This document shows, one piece after another, positions 1-7,897 of a stretch of DNA of 64,000 bases. The stretch lies in contig CAWFWE010000004.1 of the NCBI GenBank assembly GCA_963819475.1, positions 1 to 64,000 on the forward strand. The letters run 5' to 3'. The translations under genes and the position numbers were made by a program. How positions within the stretch are numbered: the first letter of the stretch is position 1; each line of letters begins with the position of its first letter. The DNA is from DASUAS01 sp963819475 (GTDB lineage: Bacteria; Actinomycetota; Acidimicrobiia; IMCC26256; DASPTH01). The notes under the pieces were generated by a model. The model saw only the letters and a program-made list of their open reading frames with translations. It was not told where the DNA came from and did not search any database.

Positions 1-232
1 ACCAGCTCCCCGACCAGGGCGAGCAGCACCAGGTTGGCGAGGAACGACAGCCACGAGCTGTGCACGAGGAGCGGCGTGAGCAGGCGCCAAGGCTCGCCGT
101 CGCCGAGCTCGTGGGCACGCCGCTCGAGGTGGTGCAGGACGGGAGTGGTCGAGGAGCCCCACCACCGACACCGTGGCGGTGACGACGAGGACGCCCAGGG
201 TCAACCCCGGGGACCCGCCGGCCGGTCGTCAC
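1..232 (-). CDS. Rhomboid-like membrane protein, N-terminal part, frameshifted, runs off the window
   Basis: The minus strand encodes a hydrophobic segment (LTLGVLVVTATVSVVGLLD) followed, one frame away, by HELGDGEPWRLLTPLLVHSS and a second hydrophobic stretch with an Asn. The W-R-L-L-T-P-x-x-x-H pattern at the loop/TM border is typical of rhomboid-type intramembrane proteases. The active-site Ser/His would lie beyond the window edge, so activity cannot be judged. A GTG at 232 overlaps the stop of the upstream enzyme gene, suggesting coupling. Joining the pieces needs indels near 150 and possibly 200, both in G/C runs, probably sequencing errors. Rhomboid membership is inferred from a short segment. 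Confidence 0.45.
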   Translation of the reverse strand, partial: MTTGRRVPGVDPGRPRRHRHGVGGGAPRPLPSCTTSSGVPTSSATASLGACSRRSSCTARGCRSSPTWCCSPWSGSW

Positions 233-1074
233 CCGGTGGCACCCGCCAGCTCGCCGATCAGGCCCAAGGCGGGCAGGAGCGCGTCGGCGTCGGGAACTTC
301 CGGGGACGGGTCGGCCAGGTAGGCCTCGGTCGTCCGCACCAGGTGCGCGACCGCGCCCAGGAAGGACGAGCCGCCCTGGCTGATGCGGCGCACGCCCGCG
401 GCGCGCAGGACCGAAGTCGGGGGCAGCCCCGGCCAGAGCATCACGTTCACGGGAGCGTCGAGCTCCGCCGTCACCACGCGCAGCTCGTCGGCGTCGACGA
501 GGCCGGGGAGGAACACGCCGTCGGCGCCGGCCGCGACGTAACTCTCGGCGCGCCGGAGCGCGGCGTCGAGGCGTGCCTCCGCGGCGACGTCGGCGCCGAA
601 GTACACGTCGCAGCGTGCGTTCAGGAACATCGGCACTCCTGCCGCTTCGGCCGCGTGCCACGCCGCCGCGAGGCGCGCGCACTGATCGTCCACAGGGTGC
701 AGCGCGCCCGGGACGTCGGGGCGGGAGTCCTCGAGGTTCACCCCGACCGCGCCGGCAGCGAGGACGTCCGCGACCGTGGTCGCCACCGCGCCGGGATCCG
801 CGCCGCGCCCCGCTTCGACGTCGACCGTCACCGGCACCTCGACCGCGTCGACGATCGCGCCAACGGTCTCGCGGACGACGTGCCACGGCACGTGCTCGCC
901 GTCGGGCACACCGTGCGCCAGCGCGATCGCGAAGCTGCTGGTGCCCAGCGCGGGCGCGCCGGCGAGTGCGGCGACGCGCGCGGTCCACAGGTCCCACACG
1001 TTCACCAACCGGAGCGGCTCGGCGCCGTGGTGCAACCGGTGGAACTGCTCCGCGCGTTCGACGGTGGCGCTCAT
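229..1074 (-). CDS. Isocitrate lyase/PEP mutase family enzyme
   Basis: A 281-residue (beta/alpha)8 enzyme of the isocitrate lyase/phosphoenolpyruvate phosphonomutase family, which makes or breaks C-C or C-P bonds next to a carboxylate. Family marks are VDVEAGRG (metal-binding Asp/Glu), GVNLEDS and FLNARCD. The isocitrate-lyase KKCGH motif is absent, so it is more likely an oxaloacetate hydrolase-, methylisocitrate- or carboxyphosphonoenolpyruvate-type enzyme; the substrate cannot be told. The ATG at 1074 overlaps the stop of the preceding short ORF (ATGA), and its own stop overlaps the rhomboid start, so it belongs to a minus-strand operon behind the MerR-type promoter near 1560. Upstream in-frame codons are not protein-like, hence this start. 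Confidence 0.85.
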   Translation of the reverse strand: MSATVERAEQFHRLHHGAEPLRLVNVWDLWTARVAALAGAPALGTSSFAIALAHGVPDGEHVPWHVVRETVGAIVDAVEVPVTVDVEAGRGADPGAVATTVADVLAAGAVGVNLEDSRPDVPGALHPVDDQCARLAAAWHAAEAAGVPMFLNARCDVYFGADVAAEARLDAALRRAESYVAAGADGVFLPGLVDADELRVVTAELDAPVNVMLWPGLPPTSVLRAAGVRRISQGGSSFLGAVAHLVRTTEAYLADPSPEVPDADALLPALGLIGELAGATG

Positions 1075-1379
1075 GACGGCACGAACCCGCGCACGTCGTC
1101 GGTCTCCACGTCGACTCCGACCTGGTCGGCCCGTCCGCGGATCTCCGCGTTGCGCCGATCCATGACGACGACGCGGTACGAGTCGGCCAGGGCGCGGGCG
1201 CAATGGGCCGCGTGGGCGCCCCGCGCCAGCCCGCCCTGCACGATCACCACGGTTGGTCGGTCACCGATCGAGAGGTGCGAGGTCGAGTCCCGGTCGCCCG
1301 CGACGGTGCGGCCGCCGCGCCGGTCGAGCTCCGCATCCGGGCGCAGGGTCGGGAGGATCATGGGGCTGGTTGGCATCAT
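1071..1379 (-). pseudogene. Truncated alpha/beta-hydrolase remnant
   Basis: A 102-residue ORF with a strong ribosome site (AGGAGG, 6 nt before ATG 1379). From residue ~40 it reads RPTVVIVQGG, then ADSYRVVVMDRRN and GVDVETDDVRGFV, matching the first 80 or so residues of an alpha/beta-hydrolase (oxyanion HGG region, strand 4 DRRxxGxS region, start of helix B). The GHSxG nucleophile elbow, Asp and His parts are missing, and HGG is QGG. It stops at the PEP-mutase start. I infer a deletion remnant; a short functional protein is possible. It is translationally coupled to the MerR-like ORF upstream. Confidence 0.5.
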
Positions 1380-1537
1380 CGTTCGCCTCCTGTTCGGAGT
1401 GGCCACACGATCTCGGTGCGCCACTCGTCGGTTTCGTCGGTGGCGCCGGGGCCGACGAGTGCTCGGCGGAGCGTCGTGACCGAGAGCGACGAGGCTCTCG
1501 AGATGGGTCCGATCCGCAACAGTGGTGTCAGTGTCAC
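1376..1537 (-). pseudogene. MerR-family regulator with internal deletion (HTH start joined to GyrI-like end)
   Basis: A 53-residue ORF. Residues 5-25 (PLLRIGPISRASSLSVTTLRR) are the start of a MerR winged helix, while residues 33-48 (TDETDEWRTEIVWPLR) match the last strand of a GyrI-like effector-binding domain. A normal regulator of this type has about 250-270 residues, so roughly 200 residues between the two are missing. The GTG at 1537 lies 6 nt after the -10 of a MerR-type promoter, so the transcript would be leaderless. Its stop overlaps the ATG of the hydrolase remnant (ATGATG). Deletion in the organism is the simplest reading; an assembly collapse is the alternative. Confidence 0.55.
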
Positions 1538-1543
1538 GAGGCC

Positions 1544-1574
1544 AGCCTGCGGCCTCCAGTCAGGGGAGAGTCAA
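1544..1574 (-). promoter_or_regulatory. MerR-type promoter/operator with 19-bp spacer
   Basis: Minus strand: -35 TTGACT (1574-1569), 19-bp spacer CTCCCCTGACTGGAGGCCG containing the dyad CTCC-N7-GGAG, -10 CAGGCT (1549-1544). An overlong 19-bp spacer with a central dyad is the classic MerR/SoxR arrangement, in which the bound regulator untwists the promoter. It directs transcription to a leaderless GTG at 1537 that itself encodes a MerR N-terminus, so autoregulation is very likely. Confidence 0.7.
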
Positions 1575-1975
1575 GCCCCTGTTGCCCGCGAATCGGACCG
1601 GCGAAACGGGCCCGGGACCGGGCGGGATGTCCGTTCCCGCCGGACACCGGTGCACTCGACCCCTGCACGAGGTGTTCACCGACGACGTGGTCCACGACGT
1701 CGCGCGGCTGCGAAGCGACCGGAGGGAGCGCAGCAGCTCGCCAGCGAGCGAACGCCCGCGAGGCGGGTATCCCGCCTCGCAGTGAGCGAGCGAATGACAG
1801 AGGCTCCCGGCTGCGAATGCAGGCGGGCTTGGGGCGGGCTGGGAGGCTTCGTGGACATCGGCGAGCCGATCTCCACGCCACCTGCACTCGCACACCGGGA
1901 GCCATCGAGCTTCCCCCCGGGGGACGCTCGTGCACCCAGGATCGACGGAGCCCCGAGGAAGCTTGAGTTAAAAGC
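1575..1975. other. Gene-poor stretch between the MerR-type promoter and the 1976 gene
   Basis: No convincing gene is seen here on either strand. It holds the family-A palindromic repeat at 1711-1795. Short plus-strand words such as LHEVFTDDVVHDVARL just before the repeat look protein-like but have no start, length or neighbour to support a gene. Confidence 0.5.
1711..1795 (+). repeat. Family-A palindromic repeat, copy 1
   Basis: About 85 bp containing a perfect inverted repeat: 10-base arms GCGAGGCGGG and CCCGCCTCGC (1758-1767, 1771-1780) around TAT. It is flanked by GAGCGAACGCC on the left and AGTGAGCGA on the right. Copy 3 (20084-20160) matches it across nearly the whole length in the opposite orientation, with compensatory changes in the stem (GAGG to GAGC), which suggests the folded form matters. 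Confidence 0.7.
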
Positions 1976-2710
1976 TCACTCTCCGTGGGATTTTGCCGCT
2001 TCATGAAGCTCGTCCCCGTCGGGATCCGGCGCCCGGCCGCGGACCCGGCCGCTGGCGAGGACGAATCCGGCGTACACCACGGTGATGCCCACCGCCAGGG
2101 TGAGCGCGAACGCCTCGTCGTGCCCGACCACGCCCTGGACCAGGCCGCCGCTCGACAACACCAGCGTGCCCAGCGCGATCAGGGCGTTGGCGCCCGCGAG
2201 CCGCCCGTGGTCGGGCAGCTGCGGGTTCCGGGCGAAGCGCACCGCGGAGACCAGCGCGCCGGCGATGATCACCACCGCGGCCACGCCGCTGCCCACGGCG
2301 GCCAGGATGCGCGGCAACGCGCCGAACACGTCCTTCCCGACCGGGATGGCGGTGCCGTGCACCGTCTCCATCGGGGCGCTCACGAGCACTCCGGCGGCGA
2401 AGCCGCTGAACAGCACGAGCCCCCACAGCACCCGCCGGGCCGTCCGCGCCCGGGCCAGGAGGTAGACCGTGCCCATGGCCAGCCACGGGACGTTGACCAC
2501 CGCCCCCAAGAGGTAGAAGACCCGGAAGGTGCCATTGTCCCAACCGGTCGAGGCGCCGGTGGCGAGCGCGGCCGACGCCAACGCGAACATCGCCAGGGCG
2601 ATGGCCCAGGCCCGGTGCTGGGGCTGGTGCCCGGCGGTGTACCGGACGAGCATGGCCTGGGCGAACAAGGACGACACCACGACCGCGACGAAGGCCAACC
2701 CCACGACCAC
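1976..2710 (-). CDS. Seven-helix membrane protein divergent from rex
   Basis: A 244-residue, very hydrophobic protein with about seven predicted transmembrane helices spread along its length and a short charged tail (DPDGDELHEAAKSHGE). I do not recognise a catalytic motif. The start is the GTG at 2710, because the -10 TACGCT (2722-2717) lies exactly 6 nt before it, giving a leaderless mRNA; longer starts would run through the Rex operator. Promoter and operator placement suggest control by Rex, so a respiratory or redox-linked membrane role is inferred. A stand-alone sensor or a respiratory accessory protein are both possible. Confidence 0.7.
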   Translation of the reverse strand: MVVGLAFVAVVVSSLFAQAMLVRYTAGHQPQHRAWAIALAMFALASAALATGASTGWDNGTFRVFYLLGAVVNVPWLAMGTVYLLARARTARRVLWGLVLFSGFAAGVLVSAPMETVHGTAIPVGKDVFGALPRILAAVGSGVAAVVIIAGALVSAVRFARNPQLPDHGRLAGANALIALGTLVLSSGGLVQGVVGHDEAFALTLAVGITVVYAGFVLASGRVRGRAPDPDGDELHEAAKSHGE

Positions 2711-2716
2711 TCGTCG

Positions 2717-2722
2717 AGCGTA
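2717..2722 (-). promoter_or_regulatory. -10 element (TACGCT) of the membrane-protein gene
   Basis: TACGCT on the minus strand, 6 nt before GTG 2710. The matching -35 region falls inside the Rex operator at 2738-2755. Confidence 0.55.
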
Positions 2723-2737
2723 CGGCAACCCGACACT

Positions 2738-2755
2738 TTGAGAAAACGTGCACAA
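2738..2755. promoter_or_regulatory. Rex operator (ROP)
   Basis: Minus-strand sequence TTGTGCACGTTTTCTCAA matches the Rex consensus TTGTGAA-N4-TTCACAA at 12 of 14 fixed positions. Rex binds such sites when NADH is low and releases them when NADH rises. The site covers the -35/spacer of the rex promoter and the -35 region of the divergent gene, so both should be repressed together. Confidence 0.75.
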
Positions 2756-2767
2756 AGTCGGTACGCT
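2738..2767 (+). promoter_or_regulatory. Promoter of the rex-heme operon
   Basis: TTGAGA (2738-2743), 18-bp spacer, TACGCT (2762-2767). The -35 and much of the spacer are inside the Rex operator. A transcript from about 2774 would have a leader of some 45 nt carrying the ribosome site AGGAGG at 2807-2812. Confidence 0.55.
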
Positions 2768-2826
2768 GGCCATCGAGGCCCCCGGCCTCGACTGCGCCGG
2801 CCGACGAGGAGGCTCCGATTCCCGAC

Positions 2827-3510
2827 GTGCGCCGCATCCCCGAGGCGACCGTCGTCCGCCTCCCGCTCTACTACCGGGCGCTGCTCGAGACCGCTGATCA
2901 AGAGATCGGGACGGTCTCGTCGGAGCGCCTGGCCGAGCTGGCGGGCGTCAACGCGGCCAAGGTGCGCAAGGACCTCTCCTACCTGGGCTCCTACGGCACC
3001 CGCGGCGTCGGGTACGACGTGGAGCACCTCCTCCACGAGATCTCCCGCGAGCTCGGCCTCACCCACGACTGGCCCGTCGCCATCGTGGGGGTCGGCAACC
3101 TCGGGCAGGCGCTCGCGAACTACCGGGGCTTCGGCGCGCGGGGGTACCGCATCGTGGCGGTGGTCGACGCCGATCCCGAGAAGGTGGGCCAGACCGTCGG
3201 CGACCTCACCATCGAGTCGCTCGACGAGCTGCCCGACATCGCCCGCAGCCGTGGCGTGGCCATCGGCATCATCGCCACGCCCGCGCACGCGGCGCAGGAG
3301 GTGGCCGACCGCCTGGTCGACGCCGGCGTCACGTCGATCCTGAACTTCGCGCCGACGGTCGTGACCGCGCCAACCGGCGTGTCGCTGCGCAAGGTCGACC
3401 TGGCGATCGAGCTCCAGATCCTGTCCTTCTACCAGCAACGGCGTGACTCGGCGCCGACGCGCTCGACCGAGTCGCGCAACGGCGAGGCCACCGCTCCCGC
3501 GGGACGATGA
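2827..3510 (+). CDS. rex: Redox-sensing transcriptional repressor Rex
   Basis: A 227-residue repressor that senses the NADH/NAD+ ratio and controls respiratory genes. Residues 1-75 form the winged helix (RIPEATVVRLPLYYRAL, GVNAAKVRKDLSYLGSYGTRGVGY); residues 82-200 are a Rossmann domain with GVGNLGQAL at 88-96; the C-terminal helix (VDLAIELQILSFYQQ) is the domain-swapped dimer helix. GTG 2827 is used, but AGGAGG at 2807-2812 fits an ATT codon at 2818 better (5 nt instead of 14), and I-P-D-V-R-R-I-P resembles the usual MPDVRRIPEAT. It heads the tetrapyrrole operon and overlaps sirC by ATGA. Autoregulation is expected from the operator upstream. Confidence 0.95.
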   Translation: MRRIPEATVVRLPLYYRALLETADQEIGTVSSERLAELAGVNAAKVRKDLSYLGSYGTRGVGYDVEHLLHEISRELGLTHDWPVAIVGVGNLGQALANYRGFGARGYRIVAVVDADPEKVGQTVGDLTIESLDELPDIARSRGVAIGIIATPAHAAQEVADRLVDAGVTSILNFAPTVVTAPTGVSLRKVDLAIELQILSFYQQRRDSAPTRSTESRNGEATAPAGR

Positions 3511-4163
3511 GCGACGAGCCGCCGGTCGGCCGACCGGCCATCACCGGGTACCCCGTCCAGCTCGTCGTCGCCGGCCGGCGCTGCATCGTGGTGGGGGCCG
3601 GTCGCATCGCGGCCCGCAAGATCGACGCCCTGCTCGCGGCAGGGGCCGACGTTCACGTGATCGCGCCCGACGTCGGCGACGAGGTGCGCTCCTGGGCCGA
3701 GGCCGGCCGGCTGGTCGTGTCCGAGCGGGAGTTCGAGCCCGCCGACCTCGACGACGCCTGGCTCGCTACCACCGCCACCGGCGTGCCCACGGTCGACCAC
3801 GCGGTGTTCGAGGCGGGCGAGGCCCGGAGGATCTGGGTGAACTCGGCCGACGACCCCGCGAACTGCTCGTTCACCCTCACGTCGGTCGTTCGCCGAGGCG
3901 ATCTCGTGGTCACCATCGGCACCGGCGGGCGCAGCCCCGCCCTGGCCGCGTGGCTGCGGCGGCGATTGGGTGAAGAGCTCGGGCCCGAGTACGCGACACT
4001 GTTGGACGTGTTGTCCGAAGCCAGGGAAGAGCTGCGGGCCGCCGGGCGTTCCAGTGAAGACCCCGATTGGCAGTCAGCGATCGATTCCGGCATGCTCGAC
4101 GCGATCCGCGCCGGGCGCGTGGACGAAGCCAAGGAGATACTCCGGGCATGTCTCTGGTCGTAG
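3507..4163 (+). CDS. Precorrin-2 dehydrogenase (siroheme synthase N-terminal type)
   Basis: A 218-residue NAD-dependent enzyme that oxidises precorrin-2 to sirohydrochlorin on the way to siroheme or cobalamin. The Rossmann motif VVGAGRIAARK is at residues 28-38, followed by VHVIAPD; the central SADDPANCSFTLTSVVRRGDLVVTIGTGGRSPALA segment is the conserved CysG N-terminal/Met8p region. No methyltransferase domain is attached; that domain is in the cobA-hemD fusion downstream. Its start overlaps the rex stop and its end overlaps the hemA start by 16 nt, so it is part of one operon. Iron chelation by this domain is possible but not shown. Confidence 0.9.
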   Translation: MSDEPPVGRPAITGYPVQLVVAGRRCIVVGAGRIAARKIDALLAAGADVHVIAPDVGDEVRSWAEAGRLVVSEREFEPADLDDAWLATTATGVPTVDHAVFEAGEARRIWVNSADDPANCSFTLTSVVRRGDLVVTIGTGGRSPALAAWLRRRLGEELGPEYATLLDVLSEAREELRAAGRSSEDPDWQSAIDSGMLDAIRAGRVDEAKEILRACLWS

Positions 4164-5433
4164 TCGGCCTCAACCACCGCACGGTGCCGGTCGGCCTGCT
4201 CGAACGCATGGCGGTGGCCCCTGACGGGCTGCCCAAGGCGCTCCAGTCGCTCTCGGGGGCCGAGCACCTCGCGGAGGTCGTGCTGCTCTCCACGTGCAAC
4301 CGCACGGAGATCTACGCCCACGCCACGCTCTTCCACCCGGCGATGCAGGAGGTCCGCGACTTCCTCGCCGATTCGTCGGGCGTCGACCCCGACGAATTCT
4401 CCGACCTGCTGTACACGTACCACGACGACGCGGCCGTCGCGCACCTCTTCGGGGTGGCGGCCGGCCTCGACTCGATGATCATCGGCGAGGGCGAGATCCT
4501 CGGCCAGGTGCGGGAGGCGTGGCACACAGCCGAGCACGAGTCGGCCAGCGGGCCGGTGCTCTCGCGCACGTTCCGCCACGCGGTGGAAGTGGGCAAGCGC
4601 GCTCGCACCGAGACCGCGATCGGCCGGCACGCGGTGTCGGTGTCGTCGGCGGCGGTCGCGCTCGCCACCACCCGGCTGGGGTCGCTCGACGACCGGCGGG
4701 TGCTCGTCCTCGGTGCCGGGACCATGGGCGAGGGGATGGCGCTCGCGCTGGCGGGGGCCGGCGTGCGCGAGATCGTCGTCGCCAACCGCACCGCGTCGCG
4801 CGCCGAGGAGCTGGCCAGGCGGGTCGGCGGTCGCGCCGTCACGCTCGACGAGATCCCCGACGCCCTCATCGCCTGCGACGTCCTGCTCGCGTCCACCGGC
4901 GCGCAGGACCTGCTCGTGGAACGCAGCGCGATCGAAGCGGTCATGCAGACCCGCACCGGTCGGGCGCTGCTCGTCGTCGACATCGGCGTCCCACGCAACA
5001 TCGACCCCGGCGCGGGCGAGGTGTTCGGCGTGACCCTGCTCGACATCGACGACCTCCGCGCCTTCGGCGAGCAGTCACTGGCGCAGCGGCGCCAGGAGAT
5101 CGGGCACGTGCGCGAGATCATCGCCGAGGAGCTCGATCGCCACCGGATCGAGCGCACCGCTCGCGAGGCCGTCCCCATCATCACCTCGCTGCGCGCCCAC
5201 GCCGACGGCGTGCGCGCCGCCGAGTTGGAACGGCACCGCGCCAAGCTCGACGCACTCGACCCGGCGGCACGTGACACCGTCGAGCAGCTGACCCGCGGCC
5301 TCGTCAACAAGCTCCTGCACGAGCCGACCGTCCGCATGAAGGACGCGGCGGGAGCGCGCGCGGCGCGCTCTACGCCGACGCGCTCGTCGAGCTGTTCGGC
5401 CTCCCCGAACCCGACGCCGACCCCGACGACTGA
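4148..5433 (+). CDS. hemA: Glutamyl-tRNA reductase, with a 3' frameshift
   Basis: Reduces glutamyl-tRNA(Glu) to glutamate-1-semialdehyde, the first step of C5 heme synthesis. The N-terminal catalytic domain carries STCNRTE with nucleophile Cys50; GLDSMIIGEGEILGQ and the NADPH-binding VLVLGAGTMGEGMA follow; the C-terminal helical dimerisation domain reaches KLLHEPTVRMKDAAG. After ~5345 the frame shifts in a GCGCGC run and the expected end (ALYADALVELFGLPEPDAD) continues in another frame to the TGA at 5431-5433, which overlaps the hemC ATG. Full length would be about 427 residues, normal for the family. The shift is probably a sequencing error. Confidence 0.93.
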
Positions 5434-6323
5434 TGCCCCGCCCGCTGCGCGTGGCGACGCGCGGCAGCGAGCTGGCCCGGTGGCAGGCCAACCGCGTCGC
5501 GATGCTGCTCGGCGACGACGCGGAGCTCGTGGTCGTCACGACGAGCGGCGACGTCCGGACCGACGTGCCCATCCACGCGGTCGGTGGGACCGGCATCTTC
5601 GTGAAGGAGGTGCAGCAGGCCGTGCTCGAGGGCCGCGCCGACGTCGCCGTGCACTCGGCCAAGGATCTCCCCGCCTCGCCCGGTCCCGAGGGCATCGTGC
5701 TCGCTGCCGTTCCCGAGCGGGCCGATGCCCGTGACGTGCTGGTGGGCTCGACCTTCGACGCCCTGCCCGCCGGCGGGCGCGTGGCCACCGGGTCGGTGCG
5801 GCGCCGCGCGCAGCTCGCCGCCCTGCGACCCGATCTCACGTTCGCCGAGCTGCGCGGCAACATCCCCACCCGGCTGGACCGCGCCGGCGAGTTCGACGCC
5901 ATCGTGGTGGCCGCCGCCGCGCTCGTACGCCTCGGCCGTGAAGACGCGGCCGCCGAGTACCTCGAGCCGTCGGTGATGCTGCCCCAGGTGGGCCAGGGTG
6001 CGCTCGCGGTGGAGTGCCGCACCGACGACGCCGAGACCCGCGAGCGGTTGCACGCGATCGACGACACCCGCGCCCACGCCGCGGTCGGAGCCGAGCGCGC
6101 GTACCTCGCGCACCTCGGCGGGGGCTGCGACCTCCCGTGTGGCGCGCACGCGACCCTCGACGGCACCGCGGTGGTCATCGAGGCGTTGCTGGCCGCGCCC
6201 GACGGCCACGTTGTGCTGCGCGCGAGCGCGCGTGATGCCAGCCCGGTGACCGCGGGCACGCGCGTCGCTACCGAGCTGCTGGCGCGCGGCGGCCGCTCCC
6301 TCCTCGACGAGGGTCCGGCGTGA
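5433..6323 (+). CDS. hemC: Porphobilinogen deaminase (hydroxymethylbilane synthase)
   Basis: A 296-residue enzyme that joins four porphobilinogens into hydroxymethylbilane. Visible marks are RVATRGSELARWQAN at the start, HSAKDLP (74-80), TGSVRRRAQL and RGNIPTRLDR in the active cleft, and GGGCDLPCGAH with Cys232 that carries the dipyrromethane cofactor. Length is normal. TGATG overlap couples it to hemA. A family-A repeat follows directly after its stop, before cobA-hemD. Confidence 0.97.
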   Translation: MPRPLRVATRGSELARWQANRVAMLLGDDAELVVVTTSGDVRTDVPIHAVGGTGIFVKEVQQAVLEGRADVAVHSAKDLPASPGPEGIVLAAVPERADARDVLVGSTFDALPAGGRVATGSVRRRAQLAALRPDLTFAELRGNIPTRLDRAGEFDAIVVAAAALVRLGREDAAAEYLEPSVMLPQVGQGALAVECRTDDAETRERLHAIDDTRAHAAVGAERAYLAHLGGGCDLPCGAHATLDGTAVVIEALLAAPDGHVVLRASARDASPVTAGTRVATELLARGGRSLLDEGPA

Positions 6324-6363
6324 GCGTGAGCGAGCCGGGTATCCCGGCGAGTAGCGAACGCCC
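6324..6363. repeat. Family-A palindromic repeat, short copy 2
   Basis: Between the hemC stop and cobA-hemD lies GCCGGG-TAT-CCCGGC (6334-6348) with flanking GTGAGCGAG and AGCGAACGCC, the same words as copies 1 and 3. It is shorter and the stem is weaker. It may act as an RNA hairpin inside the operon. Confidence 0.55.
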
Positions 6364-6378
6364 AATGGTGACGGCGCC

Positions 6379-7854
6379 GTGACCGTCTACCTCGTCGGCG
6401 CCGGGCCCGGTGATCCGGGCCTGGTCACCGTGCGCGGCGCCGAGCTGCTGCAGCGCGCCGACGTGGTGGTGTACGACCGCCTGGCGTCGTCCACGCTCCT
6501 CGCCCTCGCGCCCGCGGGCGCCGAGCTGATCACCGCCGGGAAGGCGCCGGGCCAGGTCGACCTCACCCAGGAGCAGATCAACCAGGTCCTGGTCGACCGG
6601 GGGCGGACGGCCGGCTGCGTGGTGCGGCTCAAGGGTGGCGACCCGTTCGTGTTCGGGCGCGGCGGCGAGGAGGCCGAGGCACTCGCAGCCGCCGGCATCG
6701 CCTTCGAGGTGGTGCCCGGCATCACCAGCGCCATCGGCGCGGCCGCGTACGCCGGGATCCCCGTGACCCATCGCGGGGTCTCGACCCACTTCACCGTCGT
6801 CACCGGGCACGAGGACCCCGCCAAGGACCGTACCGACGTCGACTGGGAGGCGCTGGCCCGGGTCGGGGGCACCCTCGTGATCCTCATGGGGGCGGGGCGC
6901 CTGGGGGAGATCGCCCAGCGTCTGATCGACGGCGGGCGCGCGCCCGACACGCCCGTGGCGGCGGTGCGCAACGGCACCCGGCCCGACCAGCACACCGTCC
7001 GGGCCACGCTCGCCACCGTCGCCGACGCGGGTGTGCAGGCGCCGAGCGCGATCGTCATCGGCGACGTGGCCGCGCTCGACCTGTCGTGGTTCGAGGCCCG
7101 ACCGCTGTTCGGCCGCTCGGTGGTGGTGACGCGGGCACGGGAGCAGGCGAGCGAGCTGCGGACCCGGCTCGAGGACCTGGGCGCCGAGGTGATCGAGCTC
7201 CCCGCCATCGCGATCACGCCGATCGACTTCACCGTTCCCGCGCTCGACGCCTACGACTGGCTCGTGTTCACGTCGGTGAACGGGGTGCGTGCCTTTTTCG
7301 ACCGCGGCCTCGCGCCCGCCGGGCTCGACGCCCGCGCGCTCGGGGGTGTGCGGGTCGCCGCCATCGGTCCCGGTACCGCGCACGAGCTGGCGACGCGGGG
7401 CATCGTCGTCGACCTCGTCCCCGAGCGCTTCGTCGCCGAGGCGCTCCTCGACGCATTCCCCGGGCCCGCCGCGAGCGGGGCGCGGGTGCTGCTCGCCCGG
7501 GCCGCGCAGGCACGCGACGTGCTGCCCGACGGCCTCGCCGAACGCGGGTACTCGGTCGACGTGCTGCGGGTGTACCGCACGGTGCGGGCGGTGCCTGACG
7601 AGCGAGTCGTCGCCCGGGTCCGGGCCGGCGACGTCGACGCGCTCACGTTCACGTCGTCGTCGACGGTCGAGAACTTCTGCGCCGTCGTCGATCCGCTCCC
7701 CGACCCGCAACCACTCGTCGTGTCGATCGGGCCCGTGACCAGCAAGACCGCGGCCGGGCGCGGCCTGCGGGTCGACGCCGAAGCCACCGACCACACCATC
7801 GACGGCCTGGTGAGCACCCTCCTCGCCGCCTTCGGCGTCACCGGCGTGCCGTAG
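6379..7854 (+). CDS. cobA: Uroporphyrinogen-III C-methyltransferase/uroporphyrinogen-III synthase fusion
   Basis: A 491-residue bifunctional protein. Residues 1-240 are the SAM-dependent methyltransferase (VGAGPGDPGLVT at 6-17, RLKGGDPFVFGRGGEE, GIPVTHRG, TLVILMG) that turns uroporphyrinogen III into precorrin-2. Residues 250-490 are the cyclising synthase HemD (VVVTRAREQASEL, DWLVFTSVNGVRAFF, DALTFTSSSTVENF) that makes uroporphyrinogen III. Placing both in one chain channels substrate at the heme/siroheme branch point, and the partner dehydrogenase is two genes upstream. The GTG at 6379 is the start because the earlier ATG at 6365 meets a stop after five codons. Confidence 0.95.
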   Translation: MTVYLVGAGPGDPGLVTVRGAELLQRADVVVYDRLASSTLLALAPAGAELITAGKAPGQVDLTQEQINQVLVDRGRTAGCVVRLKGGDPFVFGRGGEEAEALAAAGIAFEVVPGITSAIGAAAYAGIPVTHRGVSTHFTVVTGHEDPAKDRTDVDWEALARVGGTLVILMGAGRLGEIAQRLIDGGRAPDTPVAAVRNGTRPDQHTVRATLATVADAGVQAPSAIVIGDVAALDLSWFEARPLFGRSVVVTRAREQASELRTRLEDLGAEVIELPAIAITPIDFTVPALDAYDWLVFTSVNGVRAFFDRGLAPAGLDARALGGVRVAAIGPGTAHELATRGIVVDLVPERFVAEALLDAFPGPAASGARVLLARAAQARDVLPDGLAERGYSVDVLRVYRTVRAVPDERVVARVRAGDVDALTFTSSSTVENFCAVVDPLPDPQPLVVSIGPVTSKTAAGRGLRVDAEATDHTIDGLVSTLLAAFGVTGVP

Positions 7855-7885
7855 CCCACCCGAACGACGCCAAAACGGTGGGCGG

Positions 7886-7891
7886 TACCAT
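7886..7891 (+). promoter_or_regulatory. -10 element of a leaderless hemB promoter
   Basis: TACCAT lies 6 nt before the hemB GTG at 7898. This suggests that hemB-hemL can be transcribed separately from the rex promoter. Confidence 0.5.
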
Positions 7892-7897
7892 CGAGGG

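Noticed and set aside
1639..1714. Plus-strand protein-like word LHEVFTDDVVHDVARL
   Set aside because: No start, homologue or neighbour; too short to call a gene.
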